This document shows positions 1-12,559 of a stretch of DNA of 64,000 nucleotides, piece after piece. The notes beneath the pieces were generated by a model that made no database searches, had not been told where the DNA came from, and saw only the letters and a program-made list of their open reading frames with translations. Position numbers and translations under genes: made by a program. How positions within the stretch are numbered: the first letter of the stretch is position 1; each line of letters begins with the position of its first letter. This DNA is from Nematostella vectensis (Eukaryota; Cnidaria; Anthozoa; Actiniaria; Edwardsiidae), in the NCBI RefSeq assembly GCF_932526225.1, contig NC_064036.1:15245181-15309180 (forward strand). The letters run 5' to 3'.

Positions 1-1650
1 AATTCACTCCTGTAAAATCACGCAAATCAATGAAAGTAGATGCACTTAAAATGACACACTTAAAATAATGCACGTCGAAAAAAGTAGGCCTATTTTAGAT
101 CATGTTTGTCAGTAGGTTGTTATGGGGGCTCTTTATGCAGCATCCCTTTAGTATGATAATATGTTTATGATAAAAGATTCCGAAGTGATTTCAATATTTA
201 TCTACTATGAACTTTCCACACAAATGGGTAAAATTTCCAAAAGGTTTCCTACCAGCTGTTTCGGAGGTAATAAAACTAGTGGACATATAATTCTCCATTT
301 CTTATCTTTTTACATCTCATTTGATCACCTTAACTTTTTTCTCCAGTTTATTCGATTATCAAATCATCATCTTCATTTTGTCGACCAATATCCTGACCTT
401 CGTATTTAAATATCAATACACCTAAGTAACATTTCACATTAGTGTTCGTCCGTTTGAAGAGAAATGGGTTATTACTTTTTTAAATCCTTTATTTTTCAGA
501 GATGTATTTTACTTATAAATTTCCCGTATTCCATGCCTAGAGTTCATTTTGCGCTTGAAATGTGCTATTCCCGATTACATTTTCACAATAAAGACAAACT
601 TCCTTCAATATAATGTACCACATGCATCTTAAGCTATTCACAAAGAGAGACATACTGTGAAATTCATACAGACAGTTCTCGTGAGCATAAAAGACAAGCA
701 GCTGCAAGCTAAACGTTTTCTGCACGGGCAGCGAATGTAGACGCTCTTCAGCGCCAGCTATCACCCATTAATAATTCTACTTGGACTCGAGGGGTCCATT
801 AACATCAAGACGCACCGAAAATATGATTAATTCGTAGTCTTTTATTACTCCTAATACTGCGATCTTACCTTGATATGGATACCTATTAGCTTTAAAGCAA
901 TCTCGTTATAAATCGAGTTATTAAAAAAGCTAAGAGCACTTTATTTTTGTTTTCGTTAACAGATACACCTTTCTCAATTAAGGTTGCACTTGAAAATCTG
1001 CGAGTCGTAGCTCACTGTGATTCATGGGTAAAATATCATGTTGATTTCTGTTTCAAAATCTCTAGGCTTTCTGAATCATGAATAAACAAGGTGGACAGGT
1101 ATATTGACTGCGGTTCCTGAAAGCCACGTGAATGTTTGCAGGCTCAAAAAGAAAACTGCAGCAACTATCCTGGATTTTTTATTTCTATTTACGCTTATTT
1201 ACTTAACACCCAAGGGGCATCAAGCACTAAGACAAATAGCTTCTCTGAGTGCAACTTTTATTTGAAACTGGTGTTCGTCCCGACTCTCGTTTATCTAGTT
1301 ATAGATTCGGGCAATTCATAAAATTCCATTTGCACTTGCTCAGGAATGTCTTCGATCAATATTAATGATTACGAGAAGCTTCCTGCTTCCTTTTTGTTAA
1401 AATTGCATATAAGAAATCCGCGTTTACAAGATTCATAATTATTATAAATAATAACTGTTTATTGAGACATTAATAAATGTCCTGTACGTAGTATCAAACC
1501 CTTTACCAACAATTTGATAGTGATGAGAGAAATAATAAGAAAAGGGGAAAAAATGTTGCTTTTATTTTGATTTGTGACAAAAGTTAACAACGTTAAAAGT
1601 TACAACTTTTTAATCACAGGTATCCCGCAACTTGTTTACTTGTTTCCAGG
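1..1650. other. Upstream non-coding stretch
   Basis: AT-rich sequence with only short unconvincing reading frames. No gene, RNA or repeat family was recognised. A good splice acceptor (pyrimidine tract ending TTTCCAG at 1643-1649) lies just before the receptor ATG. The next gene may therefore have an untranslated first exon somewhere in this stretch. Confidence 0.4.
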
Positions 1651-3055
1651 ATGGCCAATGTGACCCTAGCGGTAAACACAACCGGCCCAGCTGTCGTAGC
1701 GAGCACTACGCCCATTCCTATGCTGTACAATAGGAATCCCGATGTGGATTCTTGGGTTACTATATTGCTCGCGGTGGTGTACAGCTTCCTTTGCATAATT
1801 ATTGTATCGCCAAACTACCTGACACTGCGCGCACTCTACACCACAAAAGGGCTTATGTATCGGCATAAGTATCTGCTAGGTATGTATTGATGTAATCAGT
1901 CACTGTCATCATCATCATCATCACCATCACCGTCATCGACATCACCATTATCGACATCACCATTATCGACATCACCATTATAGACATCAACATTATAGAC
2001 ATCACCATTATCATCATCACTATAATGATCATCATAATTATGCGACCATCTTCATTATCACCACCACCACCACTACCACCATCATCATCTTCGTCATCAA
2101 CATCATCACCAACATATTCATCGTTACCATCATCATCATCTTCATTATCACAACCATCATCATCCGTTATCAGCTAATGCTAATGTGTTTATTTATTCCT
2201 ATCGCAGCCATAGGACTGAATTACAGGAACAATTACAAAACATTTAAATACTTGACAGAAACAAAGTCACTGAGCCAGGCCTCATTATGCATGTATCATT
2301 AACGGACACCCATAAAGTAAAGTAAATCATCACTTTGTTTCTTTCCAGGCAACTTGGCATTCTGTGATCTTCTTGTCGGCGCTTTCTCAGTCCCAGCCTT
2401 TGCGTATAACATGATGAGATGGCCATCATACGCGTTTCTCGCTTACGAGGCCGTGGATGCATTTGCGGGCTTTAGCAGTGTTTTAACCCTCACAGTCATC
2501 TCCCTGCGCATGTTCAAGGCCAAAGTCAAACCAGCTAACGACTCCTTTCCGAGTGGTCGCTCGGAATGCGGTCTTCTAGTGGGAATTTGGTTCGCAGCAT
2601 CGCTAATTACCACGTTTAACGTTGTCAGCTTGTTGGTCTTATTCAAAGAGCTCAAGTACATCTATTATTTCTATGCCGTTGTAGGAGTCCTTGCTGTGTG
2701 CGGAGTCATCATCCTAGTATCGCTCCTCACCGTAATGGTGCTTTCTTGCGCATGTGCATGCTGCAAGAAGAAATCCGCTGACAACACTTCGGACTCGGCT
2801 ATCACAACTTCTATATTCATAGTGACTGTTATTTCAATCATCTTTTGGATGCTTCCTTATATATACTTTACTTATAATCGCGTGTGTGATGTATGCACAC
2901 CAGCCCTACCGGCCATATTCTTCTACAGTACACGCATGCTTCTATACATCAAGTCGTTTATCAGTCCGATCATTTACATAAGGCGCATAATGCCTTTTTA
3001 CAACGCTCTTGTTCGTATCCTGACAAGAGAGTGTTTTGGTGCACCAAGCGGCTGA
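1651..3055 (+). CDS. Divergent rhodopsin-class GPCR, two coding exons
   Basis: Exons 1651-1879 and 2349-3055 join in phase 1 (CTGCTAG|GTATGT ... TTTCCAG|GCAAC) into about 311 residues. The predicted protein has seven hydrophobic segments. Visible family features are the TM2 block LAFCDLLVG, the TM6 block FWMLPY (a CWxP-type motif) and the TM7 block SPIIY in place of NPxxY. The usual D/E-R-Y at the end of TM3 is missing; the site reads SLRMFKAKVKP. No clear TM3 cysteine is seen. The N-terminus has likely N-glycosylation sites (NVT, NTT) and no signal peptide. The intron holds a TCA repeat. The last ten residues and the stop codon lie inside the first unit of a 51-bp minisatellite, so the C-terminal tail may be recently remodelled. 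Ligand and G-protein coupling cannot be told. The family call is firm and the subfamily is unknown. Confidence 0.8.
1905..2166 (+). repeat. (TCA)n-type imperfect microsatellite in GPCR intron
   Basis: Long runs of TCA/CAT/CAC triplets with sub-blocks such as ATCACCATTATCGAC repeated in tandem. It lies wholly inside the receptor intron (1880-2348). Apparent reading frames rich in Met/Ile/Val here are low-complexity artefacts. Confidence 0.9.
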
Positions 3056-3944
3056 GGTTTTCTGATGGACTTGACAAGAGAGTGTTTTGGTGCACCAAGC
3101 GGCTGAGGTTTTCTGATGGACTTGACAAGACAGTGTTTTGGTGCACCAAGCGGCTGAGGTTTTCTGATGGACTTGACAAGAGAGTGTTTTGGTGCACCAA
3201 GCGGCTGAGGTTTTCTGATGGACTTGACAAGAGAGTGTTTTGGTGCACCAAGTGGCTGAGGTTTTCTGATGGACTTAACAAGAGAGTGTTTTGGTGCACC
3301 AAGCGGCTGAGTTTTTCTGATGGACTTGACAAGAGAGTGTTTTGGTGCACCAAGCGGCTGAGGTTTTCTGATGGACTTGACAAGAAAGTGTTTTGGTGCA
3401 CAAGCGGCTGAGGTTTTCTGATGGACTTGACAAGAGAGTGTTTTGGTGCACCAAGCGGCTGAGGTTTTCTGATGGACTTGACAAGAGAGTGTTTTGGTGC
3501 ACCAAGCGGCTGAGGTTTTCTGATGGGCTTCACAAGAGATTGTTTTGGTGCACCAAGCGGCTGAGGTTTTCTGATGGACTTGACAAGAGATTGTTTTGGT
3601 GCACCAAGCGGCTGAGGTTTTCTGATGGACTTGACAAGAGAGTGTTTTGGTGCACCAAACTTGGCAAGAGATTGTTTTGGTGCACCAAGCGGCTGAGGTT
3701 TTCTGATGGACTTGACAAGAGAGTGTTTTGGTGCACCAAGCGGCTGAGGTTTTCTGATGGACTTGGCAAAAGAGTGTTTTGGTGCACCAAGCGGCTAAGG
3801 TTTTCTGATGGACTTGGCAAAAGAGTGTTTTGGTGCACCAAGCGGCTAAGGTTTTCTGATGGACTTGACAAGAGAGTGCTTTGGTGCGCTAAGCGGCTAA
3901 GGTTTTCTGATGGACTTGACCAGAGAGAGTTTTGGTCCACCTAG
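3021..3944 (+). repeat. 51-bp minisatellite, about 18 units
   Basis: Tandem units of 51 bp with the core GTGTTTTGGTGCACCAAG start at about 3021, 3072, 3123 and so on. One unit near 3378 lacks a base and one near 3632 is cut to about half. The units are highly alike, which suggests recent expansion. The first unit overlaps the end of the upstream receptor, including its TGA. Because the unit is a multiple of three, frames stay open on both strands, but nothing else supports translation. Confidence 0.95.
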
Positions 3945-4283
3945 TTTTTCTGATGCAAGAAAAATGATGAAGCGAAGGGTGCTGCGCTTGGAGACGAGCG
4001 CAAATAGGGCATAGGGCTCACGTAAAATGTATACCTTATGTATATGAAGTCAAAAACAAGGCTCATGCACCAAGGCTCAAGTCAAATGCAAGCATCATGA
4101 AGGGAACCATGTACAAGCCTCATGAATGACTTCATATTTCAGAAACGTGATTAGGTGGTTGCGTTGCATTATATGCACGGTAGAATTGCTGTGCCGTATC
4201 AGCAGTGGGCAGGGCCTAACTATACGTACAGCTCAAAAGTATGTTAATATCAACAAACGTACGTCACTTGTCCGAGCGGTGCT

Positions 4284-4396
4284 TGTGTGTGCGATACGTG
4301 TGCGTGCTATACGTGTGCATGTGATACGCATGCAAGCGATACGTGTTCGTGCGATACGTATGCGTGCGATACGTGTGTGTGCGATACGTGTGCGCG
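4284..4396 (+). repeat. 15-bp minisatellite, about 7 units
   Basis: Degenerate tandem copies of GTGTGCGTGCGATAC. They differ mainly at the third to eighth positions, with occasional exchange of CGATAC for CTATAC or TGATAC. No gene overlaps it. Confidence 0.85.
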
Positions 4397-6212
4397 TTTT
4401 CAATAAAAAACAAACGAAACTGCTTTTATTAAAATTTCTTGATATAATGGTATCATCTTTAATCGGCCAATTTCAAATTTCAGGTGTTTTTGAGGAAGAG
4501 ACTTGTGTTCCTGTATTTAAAAGACTTTTTTAAGATTGTGCCTATTGTGTTGGGATTCATTGTCCAATTGAATTTTTATGTGAAACTTTTCTACAGCAAT
4601 TAAATAAGCTATTAAAGGCTTCAAACAGATCAACAGTCCGTATAGTCATTCCCCAATCTAACCCAAGCGTGTTAATGCCAAGTTAGACTTTCAGCTGTAA
4701 TGCCTGATGCACACTAGTTACAAAACGCGCGCACTCTTATCTTCGTATGTTCAAGTGTGAATGGTTCATTTTTTTTGTTCATTTTTTTCTTACTTTATGT
4801 AATTTTAGGTTTATATAAGGCAAAATAAGGGTGTAAAACGCCAAAATTGAGTTAGAATTTAGTCGATGTCAAATCTTAAAAAAAGTGTTAAAAATGATAG
4901 TAGCTAGTCAGCAGCGAAATCGAAACTCACAAGCAGTTTTTATTATCGCTCCAAAAATGTTTTCGATGAGTATAAATAATTTTACCTTCCCACGCTAAAA
5001 TCAAATCCCTAATTGTTCGTTTATTCATCTATAATGCCCTTTGTCTAGACGGATGGGGGTGGAGAAGTTGTCATTTAACACTTGAATGGCAACATTTTAA
5101 TAGCAGGATTAAAAAGTCTTGATGTGGGAAAGTACAACTTTTATGCGGGTGGTATTTTGGTACCTCTTCCGACAGAATCAAATCCAGCGTTGATCCAACG
5201 TATCAAAAGCTCCACCTTTTATTCGCTATGATAGAAAACACGTGCAGCATCCGTGGCATTTCAATCTATTTGGTTTTTTTTATTAACCACTAAGATACGA
5301 ACAAAGTTAATGTGCTATGACGTCCCTCCACCGTGGTAAGATTGGCTAAAATGGTATTCGCGATGGTTGATTATAAATTGATTTGTGATAAACAAATCTG
5401 GAACTCACGGCAAAGTTTTCTTCCTTGCAGTCGAAGCCTCGAAACCTTAAAGTATAGTTCTTAGTGTCCCTTTTTAAATTGACTCATCTAACAAAAAGGA
5501 GTTGTTCTCTCGCTGATGCCGTCATACGCCGTAGGTTTACTGTGCGAGGGCGCCACAAAGCTAAGGATACAACATAAAATACGCTAATAAAATTTACAAG
5601 TATCGCCAAGTGTGAAAGGTTCAGTTGAGTGCTTAATGTGAGGTTTAACGTATCTTTTAAAAGTGGTATATTCCCAAGTTTAGGATCGAGCAATGATACG
5701 CCTTTTTATGGTGCTACACTAAGTACCAATTGACACATCTTTATGGGTTTTAAAGTGGAACAAGCTGGATGAACGTAAGAGAACCTTTACTTCGCTGGGC
5801 TACTTGTTGAAAGTTTACGTTTTTACTCCCTCGACATTATCTATCTATTATCCCTTAGCTCTTTTAAAGTATGGCCTCGTTACATCAACAGAGTACCAAA
5901 ACGTCTTGAAGAGGGTAAAGGTAATTTGAATCGCGGATCGGTACAGGAAATGACTTCTACGGGTGTTAAGGTACTTTATACGATTGGCAGAAATGACATT
6001 GAGATGGATGTAAATAATTGAAATCAAGATTTTAATGGGGAAACACTGGACGATCCGGATAACGATGTGTCAGAAGAAAAAAGAGAGATACAATGGCAGA
6101 AGTAGGAAAGGGCTCGTACATCTCTCACGATTAAGGACTCCCACATTCTATTTTTGAAATGATAAATAGACTTGCGTTTCCAGGATAAAGTCAATGTCTA
6201 GTCTATCTGACC
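4397..6212. other. Intergenic stretch, nothing recognised
   Basis: AT-rich intergenic DNA between the receptor minisatellite and the metalloproteinase. No inverted repeat, RNA gene or convincing exon was found by eye. The promoter of the metalloproteinase presumably lies in its last part, but no core element stands out. Confidence 0.4.
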
Positions 6213-9200
6213 ATGAACACAGCACAGACTTTTTTAGTACTTAGTTTAATCTTTGTATGTAGAACCAGCCCGATACCAACGCCAGTGAACGACTACAAGC
6301 TGGAAAAGTGGGAACTGGTAGAAGACCAAAGTATCTCAGACAATTCTGCGAGGAACGCTTTGAGTTTTCGCACAAAAGCCTTATCAAGCACAGGACAGAC
6401 TACGAAAGCAGGAGCCAGACCCACTCTTCTCCCGACTTCATCTAGCACACCATGTGCCACACCGACGACGCCTTCTAAAACCAACGTGAGGGAACGATTC
6501 AGAAAATGGTTCAAAGCTTTGGTAAGTAGTGATTTTCTTCTTATTTTATACTTTGGTTGTTTAGTTGTTGTCAGTGACTAGTACGCGAAAAGGGATTTAA
6601 AGCTCATAGTAGTAGAATAGAAGGTTTCAAAAATGACTTAGTTACACCCTGGTTACACGGTACTGAAAATAAAGTATCTTTGCTACTATATAATTGTACG
6701 ATCGAAAACACACAACAGCGTTCCTCTGCTTGGCAGAAGAACAAAGCCACATCCAATAACACTACTTACAACAATAAAATCGTGCACTCCCGTACTTACA
6801 AATACAGCTGTCCAAGAGAAACTTTTATTGAAATTTTCCCGATGCATTGTTTAAACGTATAACTCAACATTACTCTTTTGCCCAGGCAGTCTCTCCTTTG
6901 TTCGTTTTCCTTTGCATTATTCACAAATAAAACAACAAAAACCCTTTAATTTTGGCTTACCAAATCGTAAAAAGGGGCAGACAGGCCGACGCAACTGGCG
7001 TTTTCTACTGACTACGTTAGCTTCTTGGACGACAAAGTGCTAACAGAACCTCCTTAGCGTATATTTCTATTTTAGTCTTCCCCTAGTTGAGATAAGCAAT
7101 CAAGTATGTTAAATTGGCGGCCTATAATACAACTAGGCATGTTTCTCGATGGGACAAATATATTATTAAATCTGGGTTAGAAACACATTAAATACAGGGT
7201 TAATACCTAGTCATTTTTTTAGCGTTTGCTGTCATAAATGTCATTATGAATCACGGTATACGTATCTTGCTTTTCAGAAATTCCTTAAGAAGTATCACTA
7301 CCTCTCATCTCACGTTCGTGGAAACCATGACATGCAGACGGCTATCGAGATCTACCAGCGTTACATGAATCTGCCGGTATCTGGTCGCCTTGACAACGCC
7401 ACGCAAGTATCCATGGACGAACCTAGGTGCGGGGTACCAGACCTGGAAATAGACGACCCTGGACTAGGTAAGTGGATACCCGGAGCAGTGTAAAGCACCC
7501 CGCTCGGCACACTTCATTGTTGTAATCATGAGCAAGCCTTCTTTCCGACGGGTGACAAGCCCTGACCTCAAAGTCCTCTTCCCTATCGGTGACAACCCTG
7601 ACCTCCAAGCCTTCTTCCCTATGGGTGACAACCCTGACCTCCAGGCCTTCTTCCCTATGGGTGACAACCCTGACCTCCAAGCCTTCTTCCCTATGGGTGA
7701 CAACCCTGACCTCCAAGCCTTCTTCCCTATGGGTGACAACCCTGACCTCCAAGCCTTCTTCCCTATGGGTGACAACCCTGACCTCCAAGCCTTCTTCCCT
7801 ATGAGTGACAACACTGACCTCAAAGCCTTCTTCCCTATGGGTGACAACCCTGACCTCCAAGCCTTTTTCCCTATGGGTGGCAACCCTGACCTCCAAGCCT
7901 TCTTCCCTATGGGTGACAACCCTGACCTCCAAGCCTTCTTCCCTATGGGTGACAACCCTGACCTCCAAGCCTTTTTCCCTATGGGTGACAACCCTGACCT
8001 CCAAGCCTTCTTCCCTATGGGTGGCAACCCTGACCTCCAAGCCTTCTTCCCTATAGGTGACAACCCTGACCTCCAAGCCTTCTTCCCTATGGGTGACAAC
8101 CCTGACCTCCAAGCCTTTTTCCCTATGGGTGACAACCCTGACCTCCAAGCCTTCTTCCCTATGGGTGACAACCCTGACCTCCAAGCCTTCTTCCCTATGG
8201 GTCACAAGCCCTGACCTACAAGCCTTCTTCCCTATGGGTGACAACCCTGACCTCCAAGCCTTCTTCCCTATGGGTGACAACCCTGACCTCCAAGCCTTCT
8301 TCCCTATGGGTGACAAGCCTGACCTCCAAGCCTTCTTCCCTATGGGTGACAACCCTGACCTCCAAGCCTTCTTCCCTATGGGTGACAACCCTGACCTCCA
8401 AGCCTTCTTCCCTATGGGTGACAAGCCCTGACCTCCAAGCCTTCTTCCCTATGGGTGACAACCCTGACCTCCAAGCCTTCTTCCCTATGGGTGACAAGCG
8501 CTGACCTCCAAGCCTTCTTCCCTATGGGTGACAAGCCCTGACCTCCAAGCCTTCTTCCCTATGGGTGACAACCCTGACCTACAAGCCTTCTTCCCTATGG
8601 GTCACAAGCCCTGACCTCCAAGCCTTCTTCCCTATGGGTGACAACCCTGACCTCCAAGCCTTCTTCCCTATGGGTGACAACCCTGACCTCCAAGCCTTCT
8701 TTCCTATGGGTGACAACCCTGACCTCCAAGCCTTCTTCCCTATGGGTGACAACCCTGACCTCCAAGCCTTCTTCCATATGGGTGACAACCCTGACCTCCA
8801 AGCCTTCTTCCCTATGGGTGACAACCCTGACCTCCAAGCCTTCTTCCCTATGGGTGACAACCCTTACCTCCAAGCCTTCTTCCCTATGGGTGACAACCCA
8901 GACCTCCAAGCCTTCTTCCCTATGGGTGACAACCCTTACCTCCAAGCCTTCTTCCCTATGGGTGACAACCCTGACCTCCAAGCCTTCTTCCCTATGGGTG
9001 ACAACCCAGACCTCCAAGCCTTCTTCCCTATGGGTGGCAACCCTGACCTCCAAGCCTTCTTTCCTATGGGTGACAACCCTGACCTCCAAGCCTTCTTCCC
9101 TATGGGTGACAACCCTGACCTCCAAGCCTTCTTCCATATGGGTGACAACCCTGACCTCCAAGCCTTCTTCCCTATGGGTGACAACCCTTACCTCCAAGCC

Positions 9201-11902
9201 TTCTTTCCTATGGGTACAAGCCCAGACCTCCAAGCCACACACAAGTCACAAGCCCCTCTTCCAATGGGGTACCCTATCCTAGTCATCTAAGGCAAACCAC
9301 CCTGCTCTTTGTATCGTCCAAGTCTTTCTTTTTATTGGACCCATTTCCATTTCTCCAACATAGTCGTGCCCGTTTTCCTTGAGTCAATACCGTCTGCATT
9401 CTTTTCTGTAGCCTTTAAGGTGGCGCGCCGAGGTTGTTTTGGCTTAAACAGCTTTTACTAAGCTATATTACCCTATATACTACCCTATATTAGACTCATT
9501 TTCGGCTCAATTTCCGTGAAGTTTTCACATTTTATTAATACATCTATGCTTTGTCAGATCCTGCAAGATTCACACTTGTTCGAAATCAAATTATTTTTTT
9601 TCATGCAAGGTAAATGGAAGCAATTTTTTATATTAAAATAAAAAATATCGAAATCTGCGGAATGAATTTTTTTTCTAAATTCACAGTAACAATACTCCAG
9701 CTTGAAGCACACGAATTTTTGGCTTAAAACTGACCTGTCAAACTTCGCGATTGATGAATCTTTATTTTACGACAAAATTGTCCTCGCAATCTTTGAAAAA
9801 ATAAATGCACTCTTGCCTACAAAGATCCATCCCCGAATTTACGCCCCCTGCTAAGTCCACACCCTAAGCCAACTTGTGTGAGAGGGGCAAGAGGACCAGT
9901 GTTGCACAAGAATAAATTCCAGATGGTCAATTTAAGAGGTTTTTTATTAAGATAATTTGAAAACTAAAGAATTTATTCCTTTTCAACATTTGAGCCCAAG
10001 CCGCGCCTCTTCTAAACTATTACCCGACGCTTTGGCTAAAATAGGCCTCACCGAAAGTACTTGCTTGATGCAGTTGCATATCGAACCTGCGTTTATGAGA
10101 AACTAGAATCGAAAGTTGAGGATATGAACGCGCATCAAACGAAGCCCACGCCAGCGTCACACATGGTAATCGACGAGCTGCCTTGTTTGTTTCACATGTT
10201 TAGCCAAAACAACCTCGGCGCGCCACCTTAAGATTGCTGTAAAAGTATTTTCATCCTAACTTCTACACCTGCTGCTTCCATACTATGAGGAGGCTCAGAC
10301 TTTAATTGCCTAATATAATATGGGACCTAAGAAGTATAGAACGGGTACGCGAAGAATCAGGGGCTAAGAAAGGAAATGCGAGTGCCGCTTCACTCTTATC
10401 TTTATGGTCTACCTTCATGGTTTGACTCTTACCTTTACCCAAACTTTCAGGAATTAGCAAACGGTTCGCTGTATCTGACAAGAGGTGGCTCAACACGTCT
10501 CTACTCTACGCGTTCGAGACCTACACCGCGGACTTGACTCAGACCGTCCAGAAGGCCGTGATCGCCAAGGCCTTTAAAATGTGGTCAGACGTCAGCCCTT
10601 TTATCTTCACTCTTACGACGGACAAAACAAAAGCGCACATCAAAATACTGTAAGTGACATCCTGCAAGGATGGTGAGTGCAACTGGAAATATAAATTTTT
10701 CTGTAGATTTTTTAAAAAAATGTGATTTTGCTAACATATGAGCCCTGCTTCTTTTTAAGGATTTTTTTTCTTACAAATCATTTAGTAAGAATATGTCTCA
10801 ACGATATAGGAACCATTTCGAGCTTGAATACGGGTCATCTATTGACACAGGTTCGGGACCAATACACACGGCAACTGTCTCAAAGCTTTCGACGGACCAG
10901 GCAAAGTCATAGCGCATGCGTACTACCCCAGCGATGGAAGGCTTCACTTCGATGACGACGAGACCTTTACAGACGGCGTCAACACTGGAACGAACCTGCT
11001 TGCCATAGCCGTGCATGAGATTGGTCACATTCTGGGCATCGCGCACTCCACAGACAAGAACTCGGTCATGTACCCCAAGTACGAGACCTATAAACCCAAC
11101 TTGCAGCTGCACGCAGAGGATATTAATGCCATCGCATATATTTACGGTAAGTAGGAAGTGATAATAGGAGGCACGTCTAATGGAGGTTGGGTGGGGGGAC
11201 TTTCGTGGATTGTCAAGAAATAAGAGGAAAGCATGTCCAAAAATCTGGTAAATGTCCAGGAATCATTCCTCGAAGGGCTTGTCTGAGAAGAAAGAACGTT
11301 ATGGGCCATGGTTATTTCCTAAAATACAAGTTTTACGTTATGGCCGTCCGCTTAGGGGTCTCTAATTCACCTTTTCTCGTTTTAGCTGGAGGTACAGCGA
11401 CACCTGATACCGGTATCTCAGGTGAGACGTCAATAACTTCTTGTTTTCATCGGTTATCAGCCTACATAAAGACTTGCGTCTATTGTTCACATATGCATAA
11501 GAGTCATTAATTTGAAAAAAAAATAACCATTTGAACATGGCCTAAACACAATAAGACCCACATCTGATTAAAACCCCCACTTCCGACCCCTCTCTTTCCC
11601 TCTAAAGCTAGCATTGCCCAAAACAACCCTTCTCTCTCCAAAGGAGTATAAAACTTCTAGTGTATCACGTTCCTACCTAGAGTATGCCAATTTTGGGCAC
11701 TAGACGTATTTGTCATTACACTCGAAGAGGGGAGGCGCTTAAACTATGTATTTGTACGAGTAAAGTTATTGCTGTTGTTAAAGTTTGTCAAGATGCAGAC
11801 CCTGGATGCCCTATCAATGTCAGCATGTGCTTTACCGACCCTGACGCCATGAAGATGACTTGTCCGAAGACTTGCCAATTCTGTGGTATGCCATGTACTT
11901 AA
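6213..11902 (+). CDS. Secreted matrix metalloproteinase with C-terminal ShK domain
   Basis: Six exons (6213-6521, 7278-7467, 10451-10649, 10851-11146, 11386-11421, 11784-11902) give 382 residues with consistent phases. In order: a signal peptide at about residues 1-18; a Ser/Thr/Pro-rich stretch; a propeptide with the cysteine switch PRCGVPD (Cys154), which keeps the zinc enzyme latent; a catalytic domain with HEIGHILGIAH (His288, Glu289, His292, His298) and the Met-turn residue Met306 in SVMYP; a short Thr/Gly linker; and an ShK module with cysteines 345, 352, 359, 370, 374 and 377. There is no hemopexin domain, so ShK takes its usual place. The expected role is cleavage of extracellular matrix or secreted proteins outside the cell. 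The last exon reads through a possible GT donor at 11886 and ends MPCT-stop with a seventh cysteine. A further exon after 12443 would meet a stop quickly, so this end is preferred. Confidence 0.88.
7549..9230 (+). repeat. 36-bp minisatellite in MMP intron 2, about 46 units
   Basis: Near-identical 36-bp units with the core GACCTCCAAGCCTTCTTCCC. A few units are 37 bp (an extra base in ACAAGCCCTGACC), which shifts the apparent frames. The array sits between the exon carrying the cysteine switch and the exon opening the catalytic domain. Frames stay open on both strands (for example a 12-residue period MGDNPDLQAFFP), but this follows from the unit length. The canonical donor at 7468 and acceptor at 10450 remove it as intron. 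Confidence 0.95.
9415..10231. mobile_element. TTAA-flanked inverted-repeat element (809 bp)
   Basis: TTAA duplications at 9415-9418 and 10228-10231 flank inverted ends of about 30 bp that begin GGTGGCGCGCCGAGGTTGTT. The two ends differ by one base over that length. There is no coding capacity, so this is a non-autonomous (MITE-like) element. TTAA targets are typical of piggyBac-type transposases, but the ends do not match a family I can name. It lies in the same MMP intron as the 36-bp minisatellite. Confidence 0.85.
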
Positions 11903-12084
11903 AGGGCCTGTATTACTACTTCCCGTGGACCACGATAAGCCTACAATCTACTCGAGTTGAAGTTTTCCATTTGTCTGGCTCTCCCTTTGTCAACTGATTT
12001 ACCACGTTTTACTTGTGCAATTTTCTACTAATTTTATCCATCAATTCCTGAGAAAGTTTCTTATTGTTGCCTCAAGTAGTAGCG

Positions 12085-12215
12085 AATCTAGGGGAAGGCT
12101 TTATGGGGTTTTAGCCCCCCCCCCCCCTTTTGCTGCCAGACCATATGTAACAAAAAGATACCCCCCTTTGTCACTGAGGCAAACCCCCCTTTTAGCGAAA
12201 AGCTAGATCCGCCCA
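12085..12215. repeat. Interspersed repeat fragment with poly-C runs
   Basis: Three short C-runs lie within an otherwise complex segment starting near GCGAATCTAGGGGAAGG and ending near AGCTAGATCCGCCCATG. The ends resemble the outer parts of hAT-like MITEs (AGCGAATCTAGGGG versus CTAGATCCGC), but a clean inverted terminus cannot be fixed by eye. Confidence 0.4.
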
Positions 12216-12559
12216 TGTTTAGAATTCGATTTCGAGTTTGATGGGGTATCTTTTCACTAGAATATGGAAGGATCAATATTGATCAATCGAGTATGCGTTA
12301 CTCTCTTTAGATGGTTCATGACCTATGTTTAGAATCCTGCACAAACCAAAAATACAATTAACGAACTCTTTCATTGTTCGAGATTGAAATCGGAGTTATC
12401 GTCTTTGTAAAAAATAATCAGCTTTTTTTGTCCCTTTTTACAGTGTCAAGTTAAAAACGAAGAACGATGCAGAAGAATGGCTGCTCAGCTAGAAGAATGG
12501 CATACTAGCAACCAGCTGGAGATGAAACTTGTTGCGATAATACGTTATACTGAATAGCG

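Noticed and set aside
1853-2035. Met/Ile/Val-rich minus-strand frame
   Set aside because: Antisense reading of the TCA repeat in the receptor intron.
7423-9290. Several long repetitive reading frames on both strands (up to 333 codons)
   Set aside because: They only reflect a 36-bp tandem repeat whose unit is a multiple of three. The region is intron between well-defined MMP exons.
12444-12500. Possible further MMP exon after a good acceptor at 12443
   Set aside because: Joined in phase to the 11885 donor it reaches a stop after a few codons, and the uninterrupted exon already ends at 11902.
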